In this document: positions 1 through 5,699 of the stretch, piece by piece | Position numbering within the stretch: position 1 is the stretch's first letter | Layout of the letters: each line of letters opens with the position of its first letter | NCBI GenBank assembly: GCA_038209195.1 | Contig: JBBQXY010000244.1 | Span: 1 to 6,287, forward strand | Reading direction: 5' to 3' | Source of the DNA: JBBQXY01 sp038209195 | Lineage (GTDB): Bacteria; Chloroflexota; Ktedonobacteria; Ktedonobacterales; Ktedonobacteraceae | Length of the DNA: 6,287 nt | The notes under the pieces: generated by a model | Told to the model about the DNA's origin: nothing | Databases searched by the model: none | Seen by the model: only the letters and a program-made list of their open reading frames with translations | Program-made: the position numbers and the translations under genes

Positions 1-154
1 CATTGAAGGTGCGGTTGGCTCATTGGCAGGAGTAAGTCACGTCCAGGTGGACATCCCCACGAAAAGTGTTCATGTCAACTATGATCCGCAAAAGGTTACG
101 CTGGCCAAGATCGAAGAGGTTCTCGATGATACTGGGTACACAGTAGCCAAATAA
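1..154 (+). CDS. HMA-domain metal-binding protein (CopZ-like), 3' end only
   Basis: The last 50 codons of a gene that begins before the window; base 1 completes an earlier codon and TAA lies at 152-154. The peptide reads IEGAVGSLAGVSHVQVDIP, then TKSVHVNYDP, and ends EEVLDDTGYTVAK. This is the second half of the beta-alpha-beta-beta-alpha-beta fold of heavy-metal-associated domains: helix 1 (IEGAVGSLAGV), the strand pair (HVQVDIPTKSVHVNYDP) and helix 2 with the family-typical DDTGY. The CxxC metal ligand motif would lie just upstream and is not visible. HMA domains bind Cu(I) or other soft metals, either as free chaperones (CopZ) or as domains of P-type ATPases or mercury proteins. The protein ends right after the domain, which suits a free chaperone or a C-terminal HMA domain; the window cannot separate these. 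A terminator follows directly, so this is the last gene of its transcript. Confidence 0.85.
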   Translation, partial: IEGAVGSLAGVSHVQVDIPTKSVHVNYDPQKVTLAKIEEVLDDTGYTVAK

Positions 155-171
155 AGGATTTGTATGTATTG

Positions 172-210
172 AAGAGGGTTTGTTGTGCAATGCGCAACAA
201 ACCCTCTTTT
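172..210 (+). terminator. Rho-independent terminator of the HMA gene
   Basis: A 17-18 bp stem (172-189 pairing with 191-208, one G-T wobble at 186/194) has a very small loop around 190 and ends in TTTT (207-210). It starts 18 bases after the HMA stop codon. The right arm supplies the start of the T run, and the orientation fits termination of the + strand transcript. Confidence 0.9.
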
Positions 211-402
211 ATGTCTCGATGTTCCTCAGCGCAGCATCAGCTAACTATCAGCAAAGCCACAGTTTCACATATTACGCTCTGCATAGATCAAGAAATGAAA
301 AGATTTGTTCTTAGGTAAGTAATTTGGGGTTTCCAACTGCATATTCACCGCTAGAGCAAAGAGCCTCGTGTAGGCGCTTGTGATGCAATTGAGACAAATA
401 AC

Positions 403-428
403 TCAGGAAAGCATCAGGTACCACTCAG
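403..428 (+). repeat. Partial copy of the 2911-2936 hairpin arm
   Basis: This segment matches the right arm of the long hairpin at 2866-2935 at 23 of 26 positions: TCAGGAAAGC is identical, TCAG is shared, and CCACTCAG is identical. The complementary left arm is not found nearby, so this is a half copy. It flanks the cytochrome cluster on the upstream side while the full hairpin flanks it downstream. It may be a decayed interspersed repeat. Confidence 0.6.
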
Positions 429-722
429 CGAAGCTTCAGTACGTGTAGCTAAACTGTGTAGCAGAGAGGAGAAATTGCTCCGAAATATGCATATTGTAGA
501 TCGTTCCGTTGTGATGTTTTTCTGTCTGATAACCGACTCCCGCAGGCCGAATATGGTGATGAGAGGTAGTATGGAGAGGCTCAGGATATCTGGGGAGGTG
601 TTTGTCTGATGAAATGGTTGTTCCATTATATCGATCTATGCTGATATATGGGACAGTTGAAGCAGGCAGACGAGTCGGGGGGAGTGAACCTACTCGACGG
701 AGTCGAAACAGGCAGTTTATTC

Positions 723-729
723 AAGGAAG
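723..729 (+). promoter_or_regulatory. Ribosome binding site setting the cytochrome b start
   Basis: AAGGAAG lies 8 bases before the ATG at 738. The earlier in-frame ATG at 648 has no purine-rich site upstream, and the 30 residues it would add do not resemble cytochrome b. This decides for the 738 start. Confidence 0.75.
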
Positions 730-737
730 AAATTTAC

Positions 738-1400
738 ATGATCGAAAAAGCCGATGAGGCGCAACTCGACAGTTTCAAAACCCGTGTGGATGAACACGGA
801 CTGATGCGAAGTCTACTGGAATCGTTCGCGTATATCAAACCCTTTGGAGGTATGTTCGGCAAGATTGTGCCCTTCTATGCAGAGTCCTATTGGTACGCGA
901 TGGGCGGACTCACATTCCTGATGTTTGTCTTCCTGACCGCCAGTGGCGTCATTCTCGCGCTCCTTGGCCCATTCTGGTGGCTCAGCAACCCCTTTGGTCA
1001 GGTCCTCAAGTCATTCCACTACTGGAGCGCGGAGGGCTTCTTCTTCTTCGCACTCCTGCACCTGTTTCGCGTCTGGGCCACCGCGTCCTATCGCGGACGG
1101 CGCATTTTCAACTGGTGGATTGGGCTAACCATCTTCATGCTGGCGATGGGCGAAAACCTCTTTGGCCTGCTGGCGCGAGGCGATTGGGAGTCCCAGTTTG
1201 TTTCCATGCATTCCGATAACATGCTCTTCATCCAGCCGTTCTTTTTTAACCTGTTCAGTACGGGGAACTTCATTGCAGACCTGACGATTCACATCGCGGT
1301 CTTGCCGGTTGCCATCTTCGGATTGATCCTGGCGCATATCGTGCTCATCCGGATCATGGGCCTTAGCAAGCCACTGTCAAACGAGAAGAAAGAGAAGTAG
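738..1400 (+). CDS. Divergent cytochrome b6-like diheme protein
   Basis: A 220-residue protein, close to the ~215 residues of cytochrome b6. It shows four hydrophobic helices: about 54-77, 96-114, 124-146 and 183-207. Four histidines sit where the bis-histidine haem ligands belong: H94 (FHYWSAE) and H108 (LLHLFRVW) on helix B, H185 (TIHIAVLP) and H200 (LAHIVLIR) on helix D. The spacings are 14 and 15 residues, as in cytochrome b6. ASYRGRRIFNWWIG (116-129) matches the conserved GSYKxPRxxxWxxG region. Departures from the family: where GYxLPWDQ is expected the sequence is GENLFGLLARGDWESQ, the RFFxxH motif before the third ligand is replaced by IADLTIH, the C-D connection is about ten residues shorter, and there is no Cys at all, so no haem c-i ligand. 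It probably carries two b haems across the membrane and reacts with menaquinone on at least one side. The next gene begins 4 bases later. Family placement is solid; the redox role is inferred. Confidence 0.9.
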   Translation: MIEKADEAQLDSFKTRVDEHGLMRSLLESFAYIKPFGGMFGKIVPFYAESYWYAMGGLTFLMFVFLTASGVILALLGPFWWLSNPFGQVLKSFHYWSAEGFFFFALLHLFRVWATASYRGRRIFNWWIGLTIFMLAMGENLFGLLARGDWESQFVSMHSDNMLFIQPFFFNLFSTGNFIADLTIHIAVLPVAIFGLILAHIVLIRIMGLSKPLSNEKKEK

Positions 1401-1404
1401 CATC

Positions 1405-2415
1405 ATGGAAAACGACGAGAACACCCAACAACCAGCAGCAACTGCTGCGCCAACAGTGCCGAGCGATGGGCCTCCTGAGCGTCTGGTACGCCATGTCTTC
1501 TGGAAATATCCGGTGCTTTCCATCGTGCTCCTGGTGGTCGTAGCCGTGGTAGCGTTTGCCGTGGGGTCGCCCAACTGGCCGAAAGATTCTATCGCGGGCG
1601 TCACAAAGGCCGATCCAGGTGGGACAATCCTGGCGTTCACGCAGGAATTGACCGGCACCGCGTCCTCCAGCGGCAACGCAACAGAGTTCGGTATGGGCGA
1701 TCCGGGCCAGGTCTTTGTGCTGAACCCGCTACGCCAGGCAGCTCCACTGCTGGGTTCTGCTGTCAAGCAAGCCATCGTAACATATGATACGGCCAACGCA
1801 CAGCAGCAGCAAACGTGGGCCGCCAACTACGCCAAAGCCCTCGACACGATCACTGCATCAGGTGGCAGTGCGATGAGTTCAGGCATCCCCAGTCCTGATT
1901 TCGCCAAGATCGATACGCTGCAAGGGGATTTCGGACCGCTTCCTGTGCTACTCAAAGCGAATCTACTCCTGGCCCAGAACGGCTACCTGCAGCAATACCT
2001 GCAGGCAATTGACCCCGGACACTCCTACCATCTCACGAATATCTGGCTCTACGACCACCCGCATATGCTCAATACGGCTGTGGCACTGGGTCTGACGGAT
2101 GACCAGTGGGGCATGGTGAAGGAACGTGGGTTCCCGGTTGGGCCGTGGTACCTGGGCGTCCCAGCGGTGTTCCACGTCTACTTCCCAGGCGGAGTCGGAG
2201 GCCCGGGGTTCATCATGTGGAACCTGCTCTTCGCGGCCCTACTGATGTTCTTCATTCCCCTGGTTCCGGGAGTGCGCGACATCCCCAAATACCTCAAGCT
2301 CTATCGCTTCATCTACCGCTATCCAGTCAAAGGTGATTTTGAGAAAGCCGCCTGGAGAGAACGGCACGGGGCGACGCATGGGGGTGAGGTTGAAACAGTG
2401 GGAGGTGGAGATTGA
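1405..2415 (+). CDS. Membrane-anchored protein with large exported domain, possible divergent subunit IV partner of cytochrome b
   Basis: 336 residues. A basic, Pro-rich N-terminus (1-34) precedes a helix at about 36-55. Some 210 residues rich in Ala, Gln and Gly follow, then a second helix at about 267-288 and a basic tail (RDIPKYLKLYRFIYRYPVK). By the positive-inside rule both ends are cytoplasmic and the middle faces outside. There are no cysteines, so no CxxCH haem c site, no Rieske cluster and no disulphide. The order helix, PNWP/ADP segment, GPWYLGVP (246-253), helix loosely recalls helices E and F of b6f subunit IV around its PEWY loop, but PEWY itself is absent and the intervening domain is far larger. 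DHPHMLN (217-223) adds two close histidines. The start ATG has only a weak purine-rich site (1386-1397), so coupling to the upstream gene four bases away is likely. The role as a cytochrome b partner comes from context; I do not recognise the exported domain. Confidence 0.8.
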   Translation: MENDENTQQPAATAAPTVPSDGPPERLVRHVFWKYPVLSIVLLVVVAVVAFAVGSPNWPKDSIAGVTKADPGGTILAFTQELTGTASSSGNATEFGMGDPGQVFVLNPLRQAAPLLGSAVKQAIVTYDTANAQQQQTWAANYAKALDTITASGGSAMSSGIPSPDFAKIDTLQGDFGPLPVLLKANLLLAQNGYLQQYLQAIDPGHSYHLTNIWLYDHPHMLNTAVALGLTDDQWGMVKERGFPVGPWYLGVPAVFHVYFPGGVGGPGFIMWNLLFAALLMFFIPLVPGVRDIPKYLKLYRFIYRYPVKGDFEKAAWRERHGATHGGEVETVGGGD

Positions 2416-2726
2416 AGCAGCAGCAGCAGAGAGACCATCAAGAAACGAAGAGTGTGAGCAACCGACGTGTGCTGGAGATGCTGCTGTTCGTGGTTGCTTT
2501 AGTGATCGGGATTTATGGACTTGGTCGTGGTCTGACAGGCATGTTTGAGCCTGGCCAGGGCATCAGTCTGCCCTGGCTAGCTGTCACAGGTGTGGCATTT
2601 ATCATCCTTTTCGCCCAGATGGGGCGTGTCCACGACACCTGGCCGAACAAACCCAAGAAGCAGAGTCAATCACAGGTGCAAGAACAGGTGGCGCAACACC
2701 CACCAGTGCCAGTTGAAGAAAGGTAA
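2412..2726 (+). CDS. Small two-helix membrane protein of the cytochrome b cluster
   Basis: 104 residues from a TTG start (2412-2414) that overlaps the previous TGA (2413-2415); GGAGGTG at 2401-2407 sits 4 bases before it, so translation is coupled. A later GTG at 2454 lacks an equally good site. The N-terminus is hydrophilic and Gln-rich (KQQQQRDHQETK). Helices lie at about 20-40 and 52-70, joined by a short loop with PGQGISLPW. The tail is hydrophilic with Lys, Gln and Pro. There are no cysteines and no obvious cofactor ligands; the only histidines are near the ends (H9, H74, H96). Probably an accessory subunit of the membrane complex encoded by the two genes before it. I do not recognise the family. 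Confidence 0.8.
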   Translation: MKQQQQRDHQETKSVSNRRVLEMLLFVVALVIGIYGLGRGLTGMFEPGQGISLPWLAVTGVAFIILFAQMGRVHDTWPNKPKKQSQSQVQEQVAQHPPVPVEER

Positions 2727-2727
2727 T

Positions 2728-2841
2728 GTGAGAAACATGTTCCAGCGAATCCATCGTGATGTCTATTCGGTCATTATCGGTATGTTGATCCTGGCCGGGC
2801 TGATTACATTGGTACTGCTCATAGTCAACCCAATCGTGTAA
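2728..2841 (+). CDS. 37-residue single-helix membrane protein
   Basis: GTG at 2728 begins one base after the previous stop (TAATGTG junction), with AAAGG at 2719-2723 four bases upstream; an alternative ATG at 2737 would give 34 residues. The peptide starts MRNMFQRIHRDVYSV and then forms one uninterrupted helix (about 13-34, rich in Ile and Leu) ending NPIV. The basic N-terminus implies that end is inside. Small one-helix subunits are normal in quinol-oxidising complexes (PetG, PetL and PetN in b6f; CydX in bd oxidase), which makes a structural subunit plausible. That role is inferred from size, topology and operon position; no sequence family is recognised. Confidence 0.7.
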   Translation: MRNMFQRIHRDVYSVIIGMLILAGLITLVLLIVNPIV

Positions 2842-2865
2842 GAAGCAGCGAGTTGGAGACCTTAT

Positions 2866-2935
2866 TGAGTGGTTGCTGACGCTTTCCTGAGGCATAGAGA
2901 AGAGAAGCCTTCAGGAAAGCGTCAGCAACCACTCA
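2866..2935 (+). repeat. Long inverted repeat after the cytochrome cluster
   Basis: Bases 2866-2890 pair perfectly with 2911-2935 (25 bp). GGC at 2891-2893 adds three more pairs with 2907-2909 past a one-base bulge, leaving a loop of about 13 bases. No T run follows, so a classical rho-independent terminator is doubtful. It lies 24 bases past the last gene of the cluster and could stop or stabilise the 3' end of that mRNA. The right arm has a partial copy at 403-428, which suggests a repeat family rather than a one-off terminator. Confidence 0.85.
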
Positions 2936-2957
2936 GCTTCGCCACAGGAAAACAAGA

Positions 2958-2997
2958 TATACTTCTCACAGTACTTACATTCAAGTACGTACATTTG
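2958..2997 (+). promoter_or_regulatory. Candidate promoter and direct-repeat operator of the FIMAH gene
   Basis: TATACT at 2958-2963 matches a -10 box but has no recognisable -35 at the normal distance. A near-perfect 14-base direct repeat follows immediately (2970-2983 and 2984-2997, AGTACxTACATT core, 12 of 14 identical), just where transcription would start. This fits regulator binding over the start site. Sequence evidence for the repeat is firm; the promoter assignment is tentative. Confidence 0.4.
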
Positions 2998-3030
2998 AGC
3001 ATCTCATGAGTTTATGAAAGGACCTATTCG

Positions 3031-3420
3031 ATGAGAAAGCTACGATTTGTAGTGGTAATATTTGTGGCACTTACGGCTTTTGTTGGCTTCAACCTGTTCG
3101 CTTCTGCGACAGCACATGCACAGACAACGGCAATGAGTGGATGCGCTCAACAAGCGAACATAGAAACGCTTGAAGCGTGTGTTCATCATTGCGCAGATCA
3201 GGGGTTAATTACCAAGCAGTGGGTCACCTTGAGCCTGCTCGATAAGCTCGATAGTGCTGAGAATGCCGTAAGTTACGGGCGTACTGCAAGGGCTATCAAT
3301 GCGCTCAACGCGTTTATCGCTGAAGTCAATGCGCAATCCGGCACGACTATTGATCCGATGCATGCCATGCATCTGGTGATGCATGCTCAAATAGTGATCC
3401 AGACATTGGAAAACACGTAG
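3031..3420 (+). CDS. Secreted FIMAH-domain protein with Met/His-rich segment
   Basis: 129 residues; AAAGGA at 3017-3022 sits 8 bases before the ATG. A classical signal peptide (MRKLR, hydrophobic 6-24, cleavage likely after AHA at 30) directs export. The mature protein has Cys38, Cys50 and Cys54. From about 57 to 125 it matches the FIMAH pattern: GLITKQWVTLSLLDKLDSA, then AINALNAFIAEVNAQSG, then DPMHAMHLVMHAQIVI. FIMAH domains are small helical modules at the ends of secreted bacterial enzymes; here the domain is nearly the whole protein. The last helix has M110, H111, M113, H114, M117 and H118 in a short space, a Met/His pattern typical of extracytoplasmic copper sites. With an HMA gene nearby this hints at metal binding, but that is inference. 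The gene stands alone between a repeat-containing promoter region and a weak terminator. Confidence 0.8.
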   Translation: MRKLRFVVVIFVALTAFVGFNLFASATAHAQTTAMSGCAQQANIETLEACVHHCADQGLITKQWVTLSLLDKLDSAENAVSYGRTARAINALNAFIAEVNAQSGTTIDPMHAMHLVMHAQIVIQTLENT

Positions 3421-3460
3421 GCTACCGAAATGGGAGAGAAGCGTGTGTAGATTGAGTTCA

Positions 3461-3504
3461 GGGCGAGGTCTTGCTCGGTTGTCCGGTGCAAGCTCTCGCC
3501 TTTC
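3461..3504 (+). terminator. Probable terminator after the FIMAH gene
   Basis: GGGCGAGGTCTTGC (3461-3474) pairs with 3488-3501 with one mismatch (3469/3493) and two G-T wobbles; the loop is 13 bases and the T run is short (3501-3503). AGTTCA (3455-3460) and TGAACT (3532-3537) form an outer inverted repeat, so the whole intergenic stretch could fold. Termination is plausible but weaker than at the other two terminators. Confidence 0.5.
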
Positions 3505-3609
3505 TGCATGCTTGATCGGACCTCTTCCTATTGAACTAACGCACACCTGTCCAGAAGAGATCAGGACGATTCGAGTAGCGAACCCAGTGACAGAAGGAGG
3601 GAGACTGTT

Positions 3610-4326
3610 GTGACACGCATTTTAGTAGTAGACGATGAATCGGCACTGGTTGAACTGGTGAGAAGCTATCTTGAACGCGAGCACTATGAGGTGCTAACGG
3701 CGGCCGATGGGCATACTGCTCTTGAACTTGCTCGTAGTTCTCAACCTGATCTCGTCGTCCTCGACGTGATGCTTCCCATTTTGGACGGAATAGAAGTATG
3801 TCGACAATTGCGACAGTTTTCTGATGCCTATGTGATCATGCTGACGGCACGAACGGAAGAGATCGACAAAATTCTTGGCCTGACTGTCGGCGCGGATGAC
3901 TACCTCACCAAGCCGTTCAGCCCACGAGAACTGGTCGCTCGTATTAAGGCCCTCCTGCGGCGTCCGCGCCAGGTTGCCAGTACCCTGCACGACAATCCTG
4001 AACCGCCTGACGATACTCCTGCACCACAGCACTGGGATGAACTGACGATCGATGAGGCGCAACATGAGGTAACATTGCAGGGGCTGCCAGTCGAATTAAC
4101 CGCACGTGAGTTTGCCTTGCTGCTCGCGCTTGCCAGGCATCCCGGTCGCGTATTTACGCGCCCCCAATTGCTGGAGCACGTGTGGGGAGATGCCTATTAT
4201 GACGAGCATGTCGTGGATGTCCACATCGGGAACCTGCGCAAGAAGATGGAAACGGACCCGGCACATCCCCAATACCTTGAGACCGTGCGCGGTGTTGGCT
4301 ATCGCTTCCGGCGGAAGCGGGAGTAA
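3610..4326 (+). CDS. OmpR/PhoB-family response regulator
   Basis: 238 residues from a GTG start, with AAGGAGG at 3594-3600 nine bases upstream. The receiver domain (about 3-115) has the acidic pair D8/D9, phospho-acceptor D52 (VVLDVMLP), T79 (MLTAR) and K101 (LTKPFSP), all standard. A linker of about 25 residues rich in Pro and Asp joins a winged-helix DNA-binding domain (about 143-234) with LTAREFALLLALARHPGRVF, the recognition-helix segment DEHVVDVHIGNLRKK and the closing TVRGVGYRF. Once phosphorylated by its kinase it should dimerise and bind direct repeats to control transcription. The kinase gene starts one base after its stop, so the two are co-translated. The signal and targets are unknown; tandem repeats at 5476-5521 downstream of the pair are candidate sites. 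Confidence 0.97.
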   Translation: MTRILVVDDESALVELVRSYLEREHYEVLTAADGHTALELARSSQPDLVVLDVMLPILDGIEVCRQLRQFSDAYVIMLTARTEEIDKILGLTVGADDYLTKPFSPRELVARIKALLRRPRQVASTLHDNPEPPDDTPAPQHWDELTIDEAQHEVTLQGLPVELTAREFALLLALARHPGRVFTRPQLLEHVWGDAYYDEHVVDVHIGNLRKKMETDPAHPQYLETVRGVGYRFRRKRE

Positions 4327-4327
4327 T

Positions 4328-5467
4328 ATGATGCGTGGGCGAATGTCATTCCGAGCGTCCCTGAGTGAGAAATTTCTGCTGTCCTATCTGCTGATTGTCC
4401 TGGTTGGTGTAGCTACGCTGCTGCTCGTCACTTTTGGGCTGGCACCGACGCTGTTTCAGGCACAACTCGTGGGCATCCTCCAGGCCCATCCGAGCGCATT
4501 GACGACCTCTGAAGCGAGCCAGCGTATCCTGGGGGTCTTTCTCGGCACACTCTTCAGTGCGTTAGCTCTCGCTGCCATTGTCGCCACCGTGACCTCCCTG
4601 ACCGTCAGTTTCTTTGTTGCCCGGCGCATCACGGTTCCTTTACGACACATGACCCATGTCTCCCAGCGTATCAGCACAGGTCACTATGCAGAACGAGTGG
4701 TTGTCCCCACTGTTCATGCCACTGACGAGCTTGGGCAACTGGCAGCCAGCATCAATGCGCTCGCTGTTACCTTAGAGCAGACTGAGCGACGCCGCCTGGA
4801 GGTCATTGGCAATGTGGCGCATGAATTGCGCACCCCCATAGCAACGCTCGAAGGCTATCTCGAAGGCTTGCTTGACGGTATCATTGAGCCGACGCCGCAT
4901 ACGCTGGCCATGCTGCATACCGAAGCTGGGAGGCTGAGGCGCCTGGTGAACGATTTGCAGGAATTGTCGCGGGCTGAGGCACGTCAGATTCCTCTCTTCC
5001 CTCAGCCTGTTGCTCCACAGCAAATCGTTCACCAGGCGCTTGAGCCTCTGGAAGGGCAATTTGCTGAGAAGGGCATTGAACTTCAGGTACACCTACCGGA
5101 GGACCTTCCTCTGGTGATAGCGGACCTTTCTCACGCCGTGCAAATCCTCACCAACCTGCTGGTCAATGCGCTGCGCTACACGCCAGCACAGGGTCGGGTC
5201 GAGGTGGCGGTGAGCGTTGAGAAAGACCTGGTTGCCTTTCGGATCATTGATACGGGTGTTGGCCTGACCCCAGATCAACTCACCCGCATTTTTGAACGGT
5301 TCTACCGCGTTGATACGTCGCGGTCGCGTGCCTTTGGCGGCTCAGGCATAGGTTTGACGATTGCCCAATCGTTGGCCCAGGCGATGGGCGGCAACATTCA
5401 GGTATCAAGTGCTGGTTTGGGCCAGGGAAGCTACTTTACGCTCACTCTGCCACAAACCGATAGGTGA
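4328..5467 (+). CDS. Membrane sensor histidine kinase, partner of the preceding regulator
   Basis: 379 residues. The ATG at 4328 is preceded by GGGAG (4319-4323) and lies one base after the regulator stop; ATG codons at 4331 and 4343 are alternatives. The frame is open further upstream, but only as a shadow of the regulator. Order: helix at about 17-38, a short exported loop (about 39-70), helix at about 72-97, HAMP linker (about 98-150), dimerisation domain with phospho-acceptor H165 (NVAHELRTP), and ATPase domain with N-box (TNLLVNALRYTP, N276/N280), G1 box DTGVGL (308-313), F box FERFYR (322-327) and G2 box GGSGIGL (337-343). All catalytic motifs are intact. The exported loop of only ~30 residues lacks Cys and Met clusters, so a direct metal-sensing site is not apparent; sensing may occur within the membrane or through a partner. 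Layout resembles BaeS/CpxA-type kinases. Confidence 0.97.
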   Translation: MMRGRMSFRASLSEKFLLSYLLIVLVGVATLLLVTFGLAPTLFQAQLVGILQAHPSALTTSEASQRILGVFLGTLFSALALAAIVATVTSLTVSFFVARRITVPLRHMTHVSQRISTGHYAERVVVPTVHATDELGQLAASINALAVTLEQTERRRLEVIGNVAHELRTPIATLEGYLEGLLDGIIEPTPHTLAMLHTEAGRLRRLVNDLQELSRAEARQIPLFPQPVAPQQIVHQALEPLEGQFAEKGIELQVHLPEDLPLVIADLSHAVQILTNLLVNALRYTPAQGRVEVAVSVEKDLVAFRIIDTGVGLTPDQLTRIFERFYRVDTSRSRAFGGSGIGLTIAQSLAQAMGGNIQVSSAGLGQGSYFTLTLPQTDR

Positions 5468-5475
5468 ATTTTTGC

Positions 5476-5521
5476 TATTACCTGTTATTACCTGTCTCCC
5501 AGACAGGGTGCAGACAGGGTG
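5476..5521. promoter_or_regulatory. Two adjacent tandem repeats, candidate regulator binding site
   Basis: TATTACCTGT occurs twice head to tail (5476-5485, 5486-5495). After four bases CAGACAGGGTG occurs twice head to tail (5500-5510, 5511-5521). CCTGTCT (5491-5497) and AGACAGG (5501-5507) are also inverse complements with a 3-base spacer. Periods of 10 and 11 bases match one DNA turn, as at OmpR/PhoB-type sites. The block lies 9 bases past the kinase stop and ahead of the SHOCT gene. The hairpin could also be a weak terminator, though no T run follows. Confidence 0.5.
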
Positions 5522-5524
5522 ACA

Positions 5525-5584
5525 TGCTCTTGATTGAAACTTGTTGAAAACGCACATCTGCTCTTGATGTGGGTGGCCTATACT
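5525..5584 (+). promoter_or_regulatory. Candidate promoter region of the SHOCT gene
   Basis: TATACT at 5579-5584 is a good -10 match with no clear -35. TGCTCTTGAT occurs at 5525-5534 and again at 5559-5568. CACATC (5553-5558) and GATGTG (5566-5571) form an inverted repeat just upstream of the -10. A missing -35 with repeats upstream suits an activator-dependent promoter. The repeats are certain, the promoter call is not. Confidence 0.4.
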
Positions 5585-5699
5585 CTTAGTAGAGGTCGGG
5601 GAACACCAGAGCAATCAGCGCAATGGACCCCTGAATGACAAGCAGAAAAATAGTAGTTTGTTACAGACCACTTGATAATGATAAGAGGAGTATACGAGC

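Larger units (their letters stand above)
211..737. other. Long intergenic region, no convincing gene
   Basis: 527 bases separate the HMA terminator from the cytochrome b gene. One + strand frame is free of stops from about 354 to the TGA at 607-609. Its only plausible start is TTG at 475, three bases after an AGAGAGGAG stretch, giving a 44-residue peptide that resembles nothing I recognise. The overlapping minus-strand frame 414-626 is equally uninformative. Two related motifs of 16 bases, starting CTCAGCG, occur at 225-240 and 424-439 (14 of 16 identical), and a partial repeat sits at 403-428. A TTGTTC hexamer (618-623) lies 18 bases before TGATAT (642-647) and is a weak promoter candidate for the cytochrome cluster. 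The length suggests a regulatory region or gene decay. Confidence 0.6.

Noticed and set aside
414..626. Minus-strand frame of 70 codons
   Set aside because: No ribosome site, no recognisable domain, and the opposite strand is equally open here, so this is probably chance.
648..737. N-terminal extension of the cytochrome b frame from the ATG at 648
   Set aside because: There is no ribosome site before 648, the added residues look non-coding, and AAGGAAG at 723-729 clearly serves the ATG at 738.
1377..1826. Minus-strand frame of 149 codons
   Set aside because: It lies opposite the start of the 1405-2415 gene, which has operon context and clear membrane topology; the product is low-complexity Thr/Ala/Ser/Cys typical of a shadow frame.
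2241..2270. GPWY in the 336-residue protein (2140-2151) read as a true PEWY quinol-site motif
   Set aside because: The Glu is missing and the surrounding residues do not match; it is noted only as a loose positional resemblance.
3545..3550. ACCTGT before the regulator gene as an autoregulatory site matching 5480-5495
   Set aside because: A single hexamer; the same hexamer also occurs inside coding regions of the window, so it has no weight.
4106..4327. Upstream extension of the kinase frame into the regulator gene
   Set aside because: It overlaps the intact winged-helix domain of the regulator in another frame; the kinase has a ribosome site and ATG at 4328.
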